From assembly GCA_022496805.1 (NCBI GenBank), contig CM040088.1, forward strand, positions 19,623,001 to 19,687,000: a stretch of DNA of 64,000 nucleotides, written 5' to 3'. The DNA is from Pohlia nutans (taxonomy: Eukaryota > Streptophyta > Bryopsida > Bryales > Mniaceae). The notes beneath the pieces were generated by a model. The model was not told where the DNA came from and did no database searches. It was given only the letters and a program-made list of their open reading frames with translations. Positions 33,415-45,436 of the stretch are shown here, one piece after another. Each line of letters begins with the position of its first letter. Position 1 is the first letter of the stretch. Both the position numbers and the translations under genes were made by a program.

Positions 33415-36211
33415 TGTTTGTCATTTTGTATTGACTTCAGTCAGCTTCACATAAAGCAGCCAACCTTATTGACACAAGGTACCAATCTCCTTCCCAAAGT
33501 GAGAGCTGCATAAAAAGATCTGACTAAAATTTGCAATACTAGTTTTACTAAATCTTGCAAATATGCTTATATTTTTTGGTCCTAGAACAAACAGAGTCAA
33601 CAGACTCTTAATATACACCGGGCCAGAAATGGATAAAATTGCCAAAACCATCTCTTTAAAATATAAGAGTCGCCAAATTTTGGATTATTTTTTCTATTTA
33701 TAGACAACATAATGGATGAATGTGTAAAATAGTTAAATGAAAACACAATTCAATTCATTTTCTTTTGACCCATCTGTCTTCTAAGATGTCACTTGTTATA
33801 CTAATAAAAAAAAACATAGTCTATTTGTTGATTGAAGTTACATAAGGTTCTTAATACCTTGTTGGACCACACCCTTACACTGTAGCAATACTATAGAGAA
33901 ATTGGTAATAAAATAATCCAACTCTCCAACCCTCTTTGCTTGGACAAGCTGAAGTTAAAGAAAATTCTTTGTGATTCCTTTGATTCTTTGACATATGCTT
34001 GAGATTCGAAGGTGGAGAGGGGGATGGGGGGGGGGGGGGGGGGGGTTTGCTCAAGAACCTTATTTAGTTCTCATTGCTTATATTTGAGAATTGGTGTTTG
34101 AGAAAATACTCTTTAATTCCTATAGGTTGAAAGGGCTCATACAAGCATGATAGACAAAGAAAATTGTTTCTAACTACTTCATGCAGTTTATTTTTCATTC
34201 ATTTAATTTTTTTCTTGATTTATTTAGTGTGCTAATTGAACAACATTTTGACTGTCTGGATGTACAAAATTCTTTTGAACATTTTTTTTTTATAAATTAA
34301 GGAATGAAAGTTTTTTGTGACATTTTTTGCTTAAATAGTGTTCTAAGAGAAAATTAAACTTGAAAAATCATCATAGAATTTTGAATTTCAAGCCCATTAC
34401 AAAAAAATAGTTTTGAAATGTCAAAATTTGATATGTGGTAAATTTTTTAAAGAAAAATTTATTTATCTTATATAAATTTATTGGTAATAGTATTTGCACA
34501 TTGAATTGTATGGGTGTAATTTGTGATTTTTAACTTACAAAATTTATTCAAACCTTATCATTAAATTTCTTTTTCAAGGATTGTTTTATAAGACATCTTC
34601 GTAAATCATTAGATTGTAACGTACCCTTGGACCTTTAGGGATTAATCATTAAAAAAGTTCCTCCTATATATGGTTCACATGTAAGGAAAAAATAAATTAT
34701 ATATGGATAGGTTTAGATTCTATATACTTGATTTGGGCCTACTTTACATGAAGTTGGTCTCTATGACATGATCAAGCAGATCAAACACCCAAAAAATTGA
34801 GTTGGAATATGCATAAGAGATCAATAATATATTTGTATCTAGCAATACAAATTTATTACTTTTTTTCCAAGAACAAAAATTTAGATTTATAAATTTTATG
34901 GATTTAAATAAATTTTTCTTTTTACTATTTTTTTAATAGTCCTAAAATTCTTGATAAACTTCAGTATGTAAACATCTTTCTAAGGTATATAAGTTGCTCA
35001 ACCCCTAAAGGATCAAGTGTCCTAAGTAGGACATTTGTAGTTCCCAGAGTGCCGATTTTTATTCTATTTTTTTGAAAAATATTATGTGAATTTGGTATGT
35101 TGATACAAAAAAGAAGATTTTTTAATTTTTTATTCTGACTTTGTGAGTGGAAAACAATCATGGAGAGAAAGTTATGGAGAGAAAGAGGTTTTTCTGGGGA
35201 GAATGGGCAGTTTGGGTAAGGCTTAAAATAAACCTTAGAAATTATGTTTTGGCATTTTAACTGTAGGATCTTGCATTAGACTACCAAAAGAATGCACGGT
35301 AAAATCTTCATAGAATTTGACCGAATAGATTGTAAATTTATAGCTTTTGAAGTGAAAATATGAAATGACTATCTTTTCAAACCATTTTTAACAGTCTTTG
35401 GAGACATGGGAAAAATTGTTAAATTGGTCTATTTTTAAAATTAAAAAAAATTAATTTTTTTTAATGTTCAAATTGGTATTAGCTTGCAAGAGCAAAAAAA
35501 AAATTCACAAGAAAATGAATAGAAAGAGAAGAAAATGATGCTCAAAATCAAGAAAATCCACAGTCCTTTATAGGTTAAATGAAGAGATATACATGTGAAT
35601 CAAGGACATACATAGCCAAAAATGTAAAAAAAAAGTGTGTGTGAAGTCCTAAAATATCCTACACAATTGTTGCACTATTATTTACTGCCTAAAGTACACT
35701 TATCATGAATACATTCAAATCACAATTTTTTTTTGTTTTTGGAGAAATGCTAAAGTGGCGATATAAAATAAAATGGTGTAGCCAAATATATTCATATTCA
35801 TCTATATTTTGGATAGAATTTTCTTTTCATCCATATATTTGGATGACTTTCATTAAAATTTGGCGATTTCATCCGATTTGTTTAAAAAAAATTGGAACAA
35901 TACAGCATCTTCATCCATTTTTTCTTCAAATTTTTCTTTAAGGCTTGGTGCACGCCAAATATTTTTGGTGCTTTTTGGCATTTAAATGCCTAAAAAATCA
36001 CTTACCCAAATCATCTCTTAGTGTAAAAGTTGAGACTCCAAGTAATAAAATGAATCATTAACTACCAATAGCCCTCTTCATCCTCAAAGACTAAAATTGA
36101 CACATGCATACAATTGCATTGAATCGCTAAATAGAAAGTAGATTTTCACAAGTGAACTATAGGATATTGATGACGACTCAATTGCATACTACGTTACAAA
36201 TTTTCAATAAG
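33415..36211. other. AT-rich spacer with G20 run and stray TTAA-type ends
   Basis: A run of 20 G is at 34026-34045. A right-type end (GGACCTTTAGGGATTAA) lies near 34640. A left-type end with 'aaaggatcaagtgtccta', similar to the start of the element at 20426, lies near 34999. They point outward rather than forming a pair. No gene is recognised. Confidence 0.45.
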
Positions 36212-36219
36212 ATTCAACA

Positions 36220-36794
36220 CCCAGGTATGCAACTCCAATATTATACGTAGGGGGCATCGGCATTAAAATGGCCTAAAAGACGGCTTTTGTAAAAATTATA
36301 TTAAATTATATAAAAATAAAAAGAACAAAAAGTTAGGTGAAGACCAAATTAAATAAAATGAGATGTAGAAAATGTTGGATTGCATATATAAATATTTTTT
36401 AAAGCTCCACAATTTATATAAAGAAGTGAAACACCTATGCATAATTTTAAAAAATTCATACAAGAAGTTGCCTTTAATTAAAATTTAAAGAGTCATTGGC
36501 AATGTTTAATTTATTATTTAAAAAATTAAAATTATATTTAAAAGCCCAAAAGTTGGATAGCTTGGCCTTTGCTATATGTATTAAACAAACTCATATAATT
36601 AGGTTTTTAATGCTATTATTTTCTTCAAAGAATATTCAGTTCATGTAAATAATTAGATTTTTGGATTCTTTGTTAGAAGGGCTACTAACAAGAGTTTCCT
36701 ACATTAAAACATTTTATAACGCTTAATATTGAACTAAAATGCAATATAAGTGATTATAATCAAGGCCATGTAATATAGGAGTTGCATACCTGGT
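36220..36794. mobile_element. hAT-type non-autonomous element with perfect 8-bp duplication
   Basis: ATTCAACA stands directly before (36212-36219) and directly after (36795-36802) the element. The ends are inverted: CCCAGGTATGCAACTCC at the left and the complement of ACCAGGTATGCAACTCC at the right, with similarity extending to about 28 bp. An 8-bp duplication is characteristic of hAT transposons. 575 bp, no coding frame. Confidence 0.9.
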
Positions 36795-36802
36795 ATTCAA
36801 CA

Positions 36803-38418
36803 GTGCAATCCCAAGGGTATAAACTGATATTTAACTAATTGTGGACTTTTAAAAGTCCAAAAATAATATTGAATGCATCCGCCGAGGCGCCGACAAAATT
36901 CAAAAATAGGTTTTTAAAGTGAAAGATGTCCACATGCAGACTTTTTTGCTTCAAAAAAGGTCAAAACAATGAATATTACCCTATAGTTAGGTCACATAAT
37001 TGATTTTTGGCCCAATTTTTTATTATTTATTTATCAAAAGTGTCGGCTGGCCGCCGATATAATCCGGCTATCCACCAATAAAAGTTTCAATTTTCCAGAA
37101 TTGAGCATTTTCTACAATTTTTTGCAAATTGTTTAGAATTTGTCATTTTGTCCATAATTAGTCAAATATCTGTTTATAGTAATGAAAGTCGACAAAATTG
37201 TCAAAACAAACTACCGAAAAGAAGCAATAATCCTCCAGGTGGTCATTCTTGTATCTTTTGAGTATCACGTGTGAACAAAGGGTACCTTAAAAATAAAAGT
37301 AATTCTTGCTATAATTAGTAATATTTTGGGAATATTCTCATTTTAATTTTTGTAATCAATTTTAGGCGTCCCGTATTAATGTAATTTACTTATAAAATTT
37401 ACCTTCAAAGATTTATTTGGACCCTATTTTTGTTTGCACGTTGTTACATAATATTTGGAAGTGACCTCCCCGAGCAACAAGCTTTGAATCTAAATTTATC
37501 CTTGATGAGGTTTTCAAAAATTTGAAATTTTTGTACATTTAGGAATATGAACTTAGAACAAATCAAACAAATTGTGAAGCAAACAAAGTAATGGCGTAGA
37601 AGATATCAATTTCTCATTGAGAGGGGTCTTGGCCACATTAGTTTGAGAAGATTTTTTTTGTTGTTGCAACTATGGCAACTTTTAATTATGTTTTGAATTT
37701 GCCCAAAGGAATAATTTATACTCATTTCGGCTTTGGAAATTCCTAAAAAACACTAAGCTCTTTGTTGCAGCAATCAAGCCCTACTATAATGTAGAAATAG
37801 TTATGCACTTTTCAAGAAGAAAACATTCATTTCAACTTCTAGGAATCTTTGAAATTGCTATTATTTCACAATACAATATAGAAATGAAAAATTTGATCCA
37901 TATAGACACTTATGGGTTAACCACTTAACCCCTAAATGTCTTACTTGATAAAAGTATTCATTTCCTAATATGTAGGACTTCAAATGAATCAAATGTTTAG
38001 AAACTTCTAATTTTTTTTAGTATACCAATAGAAAGAAGAAACAAGAGAAGAAAGTTTGCTTACAACATTGCTGTAAATGATTTAGACGTATTTTTAAAAT
38101 TCCTATTATTAAAAAGTCTTGTTTAACCTTAATCTAAAGGTATGAGGAACCCATTTGAGGTTTCTTATATTTTTGGTCATGCACTTACAAACCCAATATT
38201 AATCAGTTTTGTTTCATTACCCAACATAAAGTTGTGGTTTAAGGGTACCTTTGTGGAAAGCCATTTTGGAAAAGATTTGAGCCAATGCTCAACTCAATTC
38301 TTCAAAATAATCTTAAATTGCTCAACTATTTACAAAGCAAATAAAATAAAATTAATAGGATTCAAAGTTTACTATCCTAATTTAACTAAGTGCAATTTAA
38401 AAGAAGTGTTTTTCTACC
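36803..38418. other. AT-rich spacer, no gene seen
   Basis: A possible TTAA-type end pair (GGGTTAACCACTTAACCCC) is compressed at about 37916-37934. Otherwise I find nothing assignable. Confidence 0.4.
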
Positions 38419-38829
38419 TTAACCCTTAAACGTCAAAAAAGCCCCACGGGCCTTTTAAAAAGGAATATTTGAAAAAAAAAGTAGTTTTTCTCAATCAAAT
38501 CAAGAGAGAATTGGTGCACTGGAAAGCTACTGAAAAAGAGATTTAGATTCTTGATTTGCGCCTCATTTGGGAGCTTGTGGAATCATCCACAAGCAATCAA
38601 AGTAGTCAGAGTGAACAGGAGTTGAAGTTGGGCAGTACAGGTCATTTTTGAAAAAGTGTCGCAGTGCAACAGTGCCGCAGCAGTGGCTGGCCAGCAGAGC
38701 CGTTTTTTCAAAAAAAAAAACAAAAAAAAAAAAAAAAACATTGTTTTTTTTTTTTTTTTGTTTTTCCTCCGAAAATTTAGATGCCTTCCGGGCTGCCCCA
38801 CCCAGGCCCTCTTGACGTTTAAGGGTTAA
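38419..38829. mobile_element. TTAA-type element, family J
   Basis: TTAACCCTTAAACGTCAA at the left and its exact complement at the right, each including TTAA. 411 bp, with further GGGCC/GGCCC words just inside both ends and A/T homopolymers in the middle. Confidence 0.87.
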
Positions 38830-39343
38830 GTACTAATATCTTGTAATCTATGCACATGCTCAAAATTTCTAAAAAAATTCCCATGTTTTTATACTAGTTT
38901 AGTGCAAGGTCCTAAGATTAGACATGAAAAAATATATTCTTCCATTCATTTGGACTCTGTACATTAGAAATAACAGTTTTAATGTGGTTTTGGAACAAAA
39001 ATACCTCCAGGTCTTGGGAGGTGAAAGTGCGCTTTCTACTTTTAGTGCATGAACTAAGCAAGAAGGTTGAGTGTTTGAATATTGTAGAATATGCTGACAA
39101 CGTACTACTTTGTCTTCACATGCACGTAGAACTATATCCATACTGAATTTCTTCAAGTTGAACGAAGTCCGATAACCTAAGCATACAAGATGGTTCTCCA
39201 AGTGAACTACCAGTACGGTGAAAAGTTACATTATGCAAGTAGGCCGGTCCAACTTCCAATGATATAGTTTCAGTGTCATGTCGGAATCATAAAAAATACT
39301 ATATTTTTCCATATGACGGCGCCATGCCATGAAGCTCATGGTG

Positions 39344-39350
39344 TATAAAT
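39344..39350 (+). promoter_or_regulatory. Putative TATA box of the allene oxide cyclase gene
   Basis: TATAAAT stands 126 bp before the ATG at 39476, at a distance that leaves a 5' leader of roughly 100 bases. No other TATA-like word lies closer in a suitable context. Confidence 0.5.
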
Positions 39351-39475
39351 TTGCAGACTCCACAGTTGTTTTGCAATTCAGAAGCATCGGTTCTAGACAG
39401 TGAAGAGTGACTGTCGTGGTGTCTAAAATCTAGAAAATTGAGGCAGAATATCTAGATTCAGGGTACACACACACA

Positions 39476-42142
39476 ATGGCGACCGTGACACACGCGCAGA
39501 CTACTGCGTTGCTCGGGGCTCAGAGTTTTACACCATCGAAATGTTCACGCGGAGCTGTGAGTAGTGTTGGATTGAGAATTGCGCCGTCCACATCACTTGG
39601 ACGACGCCAGTTTGTTACCAAGCTCACGTCGACATCGAATGCCAGAACGGTGGTTTCCGCTCTCCAAGAGCCGAGAGTCTCCAACGGTCCGTTGAGCTCG
39701 TTGGATCGAACCGAACTGTTGCTGGAGAATTTTGCCTCCATGGGAGCTCCCAATGACACCGATCATTCTCGTATGAACGAGGCCGCTGACAGGCTTTTCC
39801 TCTGGGACGACGTTCCCAAGCTGGGTGAGATTTCCATTCCAAACGTACTGCCGAAATTTCTCGTCTCTGATATCTATTTAGAATCTTGGATGTTTAAGTT
39901 TCTGGTAAGCCACCCTATTTTGTGCCACAATTTGGAAGTCACCCTATTAGTGCAAATAGTGTACATCTTTAAATGTAAGACACTGATACATGGTGATCAC
40001 AAACGTACAGTGTGGTTTTACCGTAGATATAAACTTTTGGGTAGGCATTGAAAAACTGTACATATGTAGTAAATGTTGTTACATCAATTCAGATGTTGTA
40101 TCCACATAGTAGGTTTGCTCATTATTTTTAAACGAGTGACGTATGTCATTGCATAATTGGTTGAAACTCATAAGTCATGTTGACACACAAAAGAATACTG
40201 ATTTCATGTTCAAAGGGAAAATTTAACCTACTGTGTGGCTATGGTGTCCGTTCGTGACTCCTCCTGTGTAGATTTGAATTTTTGTTTACGAGAATTGTCT
40301 GACCTGTCAAGGGAAAGTATATATATATATAATGAAAATGAAATTCTGTGATACAGCGAAGAAGCAGACTTTCACAGTGTACGAGCTCAATGAATTCGAC
40401 CGAGATAGTCCCGCTTTTCTGGAACTGAGCAGACAATCTGTCAACAAAATTGATCCAGATACGGGAGCACACATCAAGGCTCTGGGTGACCAAGTCCCAT
40501 TTACAAACAAGGTATATATACGACTCCTCTCAAAATAAGGATTTGATATTCAAGCGCGAGATCCAACAATTGTGAGCAGGTGGTTAGAAAATAGACCACA
40601 GTTGAACAACGTTAAAATGTTGTTGACACATTGGAATGACATTAGAATGTCGTTCTAAATTACTCTCTTCACTTTTGTAGAGTAAATCACAAGAGAAAAA
40701 AACTACATGAACCACAGTGGGACACGGTGCAAGTGTCCCGTTGTGGTTCATGTCCCAAGTACTAAGTAGTTCAATTGTTTTTTGGCACATTAACCACAAC
40801 AAGATACTTGCACCGTGTCCCAAGTCAACGTGCCTCCCTGTTTTCTCCAGTAAATTGTAATGGCAACTCAAAATATACTTAGTCTCATGATCAATACGAT
40901 TTCCAAGAACCGAGTCAGTGTATAATTAAGCGATTAAATTGTGACATCCCTCACTGGATTCTGCAGCTGTATAATTCAACTCTGAAGACAAGACTGGGCA
41001 TCACAACAGGGATCTGCTTGCACATGAAAAACTATCCGGGACGTGGTGCTCCGGAATTGCACAGTTTGCCATTCTTCACACCCGATCACTACGAGACCAT
41101 CATGAGTTGGTACTTTGGTGACATGGGACACATCAGCGGCATGGTAAGCCTCACAAATCATTTAAACTTTCCTATTTCCACCACCAAGTACGGGTACGGG
41201 TCAGTTTTGATATAAATTCATTCATTTTTGTTTAAAAAGTGCCACATGTCATCTTGTGATTGTGACATGGAAATCTCAGGATCTGACATGGACATTCAAT
41301 TTTGACACGAAGCTGTCTGAACCTGACCGATACATTTGGGGGTTGAACTGAACTCCCACTACAAGGAGAGGCGTCGTTTCTCACTCAAGAGGATCCTGTT
41401 CATTGTCTTTTATTTATTGTACAAGCTTGTCCTACGTGACGAATCGCACTCACCAAGTCCAACCAAAAAATTGGTGAGTGCGAAGTGGCGCCGTTTGACT
41501 CACAGAGGGAGTGAAAAGCGACGCCTTCTCCTTGTAGTGTCCATCAATATACGATGGCAAAATAATGACAACCTCTAGTCAAGTTGGGTGGACTCCTTGA
41601 TTAGAACATGACATGATTTATACTATGTGTAGTCTTTCCACTATTAGGAAAGGCGTCGCTTCTCACTCAGAACAATGTCAGAGTTCAGTGTACACACTTG
41701 TCCTACGTGACCAATCGCACTCACCAACAGTGAGTGCGAGGTGGCGCCGTTCGACTCACCTACCGAGTGAAAAGCAACGCTTTCTCCTTGTCAGCAGTGT
41801 TTTTATGTGTCCATGGATGAAATATTTTTAACTTCGATTTTCAAACTATTTATTAAGCTGGTGGTGTGGATTTGTATGCAATACTAGGGGCCATTCATAA
41901 ATTTTCAGGACACGCTGATGGGCATCACAGGAGGAACAGGGTTTTTCGCGGAGGCGAGAGGAGTGGTCCGTCTTCATCCAATCACTCCCTTCAAGTTCAT
42001 GTACACGTTCACGTTGACGGGCATCCCGGAGCTGCCAAAACTGCTCACGCAGGAGCTTGTGGCCCCTCATTTTGAACTGGAATCCCACCCGGATGCTTTT
42101 CATTGCAAGCCTGAGTTTACCCTCCCCAACTACACTGACTAG
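39476..42142 (+). CDS. AOC: Allene oxide cyclase, four exons, plastid-targeted
   Basis: Coding exons are 39476-39824, 40357-40511, 40967-41143 and 41909-42142. Each junction has GT/AG borders and the phases agree, giving 304 codons plus TAG. The first ~105 residues are rich in Ser, Thr, Arg and Ala and poor in acidic residues, like a chloroplast transit peptide. The mature part carries family hallmarks: YELNEFDRDSPAFL (the catalytic-pocket Asn-Glu-x-Asp-Arg block), GDQVPFTNKLY, TRLGITTGIC, WYFGDMGHIS, GITGGTGFF and a C-terminal NYTD (usually NYTN). Known role: cyclisation of the allene oxide made from 13-hydroperoxylinolenate to cis-OPDA, in plastids, on the jasmonate/OPDA pathway. Unusual points are short insertions before GDQVPF and after KNY, and the absence of the VQGPYLTYE-type loop expected exactly at the exon 3/4 junction. 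Intron 3 holds two CACTA-type MITEs. The start is the only in-frame ATG that gives a transit peptide. Confidence 0.87.
40706..40752. repeat. Hairpin in AOC intron 2
   Basis: CATGAACCACAGTGGGACAC is followed after 7 bases by GTGTCCCGTTGTGGTTCATG. The 20-bp arms pair with two mismatches. It could be the remnant of a small palindromic element; a small-RNA precursor is possible but unsupported. Confidence 0.6.
41357..41539. mobile_element. CACTA-type MITE in AOC intron 3, copy 1
   Basis: Inverted ends CACTACAAGGAGA(A)GGCGTCG and complement, 183 bp, with the 3-bp duplication TCC at 41354-41356 and 41540-41542. It has an inner palindromic segment around 'actcaccaa..ttggtgagt'. Confidence 0.9.
41639..41799. 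mobile_element. CACTA-type MITE in AOC intron 3, copy 2
   Basis: Shares 'ggcgtcgcttctcactca' and 'cttgtcctacgtgac' with copy 1. Its ends have decayed (CACTATTAGG and GTCAGCAGTG) and no duplication is visible, so it is older than copy 1. Confidence 0.8.
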
Positions 42143-42295
42143 GTCTATGTACTAGAGTACAATTCCTCGTCGTTTTAAAAAAGAAAAAACACACAAGCCC
42201 TTTCCTAGTCGATTATGCCTTCAGGATCCTACTCTTTCAGTCTCTAATAGATTCGCTATGTAGTAGAAATAGCTGTGGTCTATGGATCCAGCATG

Positions 42296-42301
42296 AATAA
42301 A
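42296..42301 (+). terminator. Possible polyadenylation signal of AOC
   Basis: AATAAA lies 154 bp after the stop codon. A second CAATAAAA occurs near 42445. Either could serve. Confidence 0.4.
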
Positions 42302-43582
42302 GGAGTTGTCCATTTCTTTGCAAGAATAAGCCTTCGCAAATTCTTGTTTAGAAGTATTACATGTACCTCCCGTATGGATGATATGATGTGAGATGATAGG
42401 CATGGAAGCACAATTCCCCTTTCAAAATAGAATCTACACAATGCAATAAAAGTATTTACTTTACAACTGTCTTTTGAAATTAGAGTTACAGTCAGTTTTT
42501 TTCTTTTCCAGAATGCTTACAAGTTGTCGGATATGTTGGTAGTACATGATATGTTTTGTGATGGAGGGTTCATATCATTTGAGCTTTTGACAGGGTACGT
42601 TTGGGCCGCTTTGTGGTGGTTGCATCATAGTTGCAATTGGACACGTAACTTCAAAATTGTCTACAGGTTTCAAATCTTGTTCTGAAATGAAATTAGGGTT
42701 TGGGGTTTTGTTGGTCTTGCATATATGGCTCCCTTTCTTCTGTCACTACAAGCAGAAGCGTTGTTTCTCACTATGGAGGATCCTGTTCATTGTCGCTTTT
42801 CATTGTACACGCTTGTCCTACATGACGAATTGCACTCACCAAATCCAACCAAAAAATTGGTGAGTGTGAAGTGGCGCCATTTGACTCCTTGTAGTGTGTC
42901 ATAGGTTTTCTTTTGATTCATGTTGTTGATTACATTCTACTTTGAACATTCTTGGTCATCTCCATTGCCTTCTTTTCCTAATTCTTGTGTGTTGCCATTG
43001 CGGTAGGAATTGATCAAAGTGTGCACAGGAATTGATCAAAGTTGATTGAAAAGGTTCGTTGAGCAAAACTGTGGTCATTGAGGTTTGGGTGGGCTAAGTT
43101 CAACACATTGGTGACAATTTTGAAATCTTCAGCTTGTTTTTTTCATGAAATTTGTCCGTCTCAAAACATTTCAAAACATATTTCAATACATTTTCTGAAA
43201 AGTGCTCATTCTCAAAAACTTTCAAAAGTAATAAACAGAAATTGAAAAGTTCTTTGAAATAACCACTCGAGTAATCAATGACACATTTTGTGCTTCAAGA
43301 TTATTCGATCAAGGAGTACACTAATCAAATGTCAACATCAGGTCTTCTACAATTTCAACTTTGGAAATTGGTCAAATTTCTAAGGAATATGAAAAAAAAT
43401 ATGAAACAACTTGCAATATAATTCTCTTCGATTTGCTAATACGCTGATCTTAATTTTTTTGGGCCTGTACCGTCACTCAAACGGTGGAATCCCTTCTAAG
43501 AGTGGTTACCTTAATTCATGATTCCAAGCACCATCATGGCAGGTTTCATGGTAAGGCCATCCTCAAATTAGGACAGAACTTA
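42302..43582. other. Downstream flank of AOC with one MITE, no gene seen
   Basis: Beyond the MITE at 42744-42896 I find no repeat or coding structure. Confidence 0.4.
42744..42896. mobile_element. CACTA-type MITE downstream of AOC, copy 3
   Basis: Same family as 41357-41539, including 'aggatcctgttcattgtc'. About 30 bp are missing near the right end, but the terminal CCTTGTAGTG is kept. The 3-bp duplication TGT is at 42741-42743 and 42897-42899. Confidence 0.88.
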
Positions 43583-43763
43583 CTTCACCGAAATCACCAT
43601 ATACTGTGGGTGGGTACATTCATCCATTTGGTCAAATACTCATCTATTTAAACAAATTTTCGTCCAGTTTGGATGAATTTTATCACAGTATTTTGAATTT
43701 ATTATTATTAGTAAAGCCTCTTGTAAATACCGTGGGCCACAATATATGGTGATTTCGGTGTAG
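43583..43763. mobile_element. MITE with AAATCACCATATA ends, copy 2
   Basis: CACCGAAATCACCATATACT at the left, near-perfect complement at the right (TATATGGTGATTTCGGTG). Related to 30918-31086. It has short A/T-rich words in the middle and no gene. Confidence 0.75.
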
Positions 43764-43883
43764 CATTCATGTATGCCATGCAAATCAAAAGCATCTACGA
43801 GCATTTGCACCCTTCTCCTTGTTGACCACTATCATCACATTCAAAATTTGGTGTCACAAGATATCCTCTCCATACCCTTGAAC

Positions 43884-44115
43884 CCAGGGTTGTCACTTCA
43901 GACGTCCTTGGACCAAAACGCGTCCGATTTGACGTCCGGACGTCCGGACGGCAGCGTCCGAAGAGCCAGACGTAGCGTCCGCTGGGTAAATCCCGATTTA
44001 CTTTATCCGCTGTCGTTTTTACCCTGGCGGACGGCGTAGCGGACGGCTGGACGGACGGAGTTTGTGGGCGGACGGCGGAGCGGACGGCCGGGCGGGCGGG
44101 CGACGGAGCGGACAA
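43884..44115. repeat. CGGACG motif cluster 1
   Basis: About 15 copies of the word GGACG(G), mostly as GCGGACGG on this strand, in GC-rich DNA unlike its surroundings. It follows the 3' end of the hAT-like transposase gene. The left edge reads CAGGGTTGTCACTTC, which resembles hAT termini, but no matching far end was established. Confidence 0.7.
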
Positions 44116-45069
44116 CTAGAGGACAGCCAGGCCGGTTTAGGAGTTATGAAGGACTAAACCCTCAACACTTCATGCCGTTCTAGGGTGATTGTAATAGTGG
44201 AAAATACAAATTAAAATCTCACTAAGTCACTGGGGCCTTCTTTGTATAAAAAATATAGCGACCTTGTTTAACGGGATAAAGCTCCACTCGTTCCAATAAC
44301 ATAAAACATAAAAATAGTTGTATATATTATATTTCGCAAGTAAACAAACATTCATAAAAGGGAACATCAGCAGAATATTGCCATCTATTCATGTACGTCA
44401 TACATATCACTATACAAATATATACTTATAAAATTTATTTCCTGTCCAAACAACTACAATTACTGAATACTAGAATATCTTATAAAAAATACTCTACGAA
44501 AATACTAAAATGCTATTGAGTTTTCAATCTACTATGTAATCAGAATCTCCTTTCACCTCTGCTCCGCTACTGTCCTCTGGATCATATGACTCGTCGTCAT
44601 TGTTAGAGTAATACTCGTTTCCCTTTCTCTCCTTGTATGCTGGTTGGATACTCTTCATTTTCCGCGTGGATCCACTTGCGTCAAGAGGGGTTTTAACTCG
44701 CTGTCCTGGCTTTGGCGGAGAAGCAGCAAATGGTTCCATGAGCCTTCTTCGTTTAGCGTGGCCGTTTGCTGTTGGGCCAAATTTCTCTCCACTTGATGAT
44801 ATATGTTTCGGGCCCACAAGTGTCTCCTTCACCGTTCTCTTCTCCATTGGGCGTTGATTGTGCCTTGGGGCCACACCTGAAGGCTTTTTTATTATAGCTA
44901 CTGATAAAGGCAAATTTCCGTCGCTTTCCAAATTTGCATCCGATTCTCTCAAACGTTTATTCCCTGCTTTGGAAAGGGATACCAATGCCATTGAAGATGC
45001 AAGTGGAACTCTGGGTGTTGATGTTTTAGATTTATCAAATAAGGCTCTAGATGCAAGAGTGGTCCTCTG

Positions 45070-45436
45070 GGTACATTCACAGTAACACGACCCAACCCTG
45101 CCCAGTTATAACGACTCTTGATGAGTGCTTAGAAAATAATATCTTCAATTTACATAGATATTAGAAAAATTTAAGGACATTTTGCGACACATTTTGAACA
45201 TTTTAGCACATTTTAGTCGTTATTAACGACTGGTTACGACCATATTTGAGTCGTTTTGGCGTACCAATAACTTCCCAAACATTGTCAAACTTTAGTATAT
45301 TGTATATTGACATATATTATATGTAGTTACTAATTTATATTGCATTATCAATTCATATGATAAGATTATTGCTTAACAATCCGTTAAATTAATCACTGGT
45401 TACAGTTTCCTTGGGTCGTGTTACTGTGAATGTACC
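45070..45436. mobile_element. 367-bp inverted-repeat element inside the transposase gene
   Basis: The sequence beginning GGTACATTCACAGTAACACG at 45070 returns as a perfect complement ending at 45436; the arms are 26-27 bp. CCTCTG stands on both sides (45064-45069 and 45437-45442). Removing the element plus one CCTCTG copy restores the minus-strand frame from MQR into TTLASRALF and on to the downstream open frame at 44991-44524. The 6-bp duplication is unusual for the common superfamilies. Confidence 0.85.

Noticed and set aside
2294..38829. Words like CCCTAAA and TTTAGGG, resembling plant telomere repeats
   Set aside because: They occur once per site, always next to TTAA and as inverted pairs; they are transposon ends and not interstitial telomere arrays.
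41144..41356. A microexon in AOC intron 3 supplying the missing loop
   Set aside because: Candidate AG...GT stretches such as TACGGGTACGG have lengths that break the phase or encode unrelated residues.
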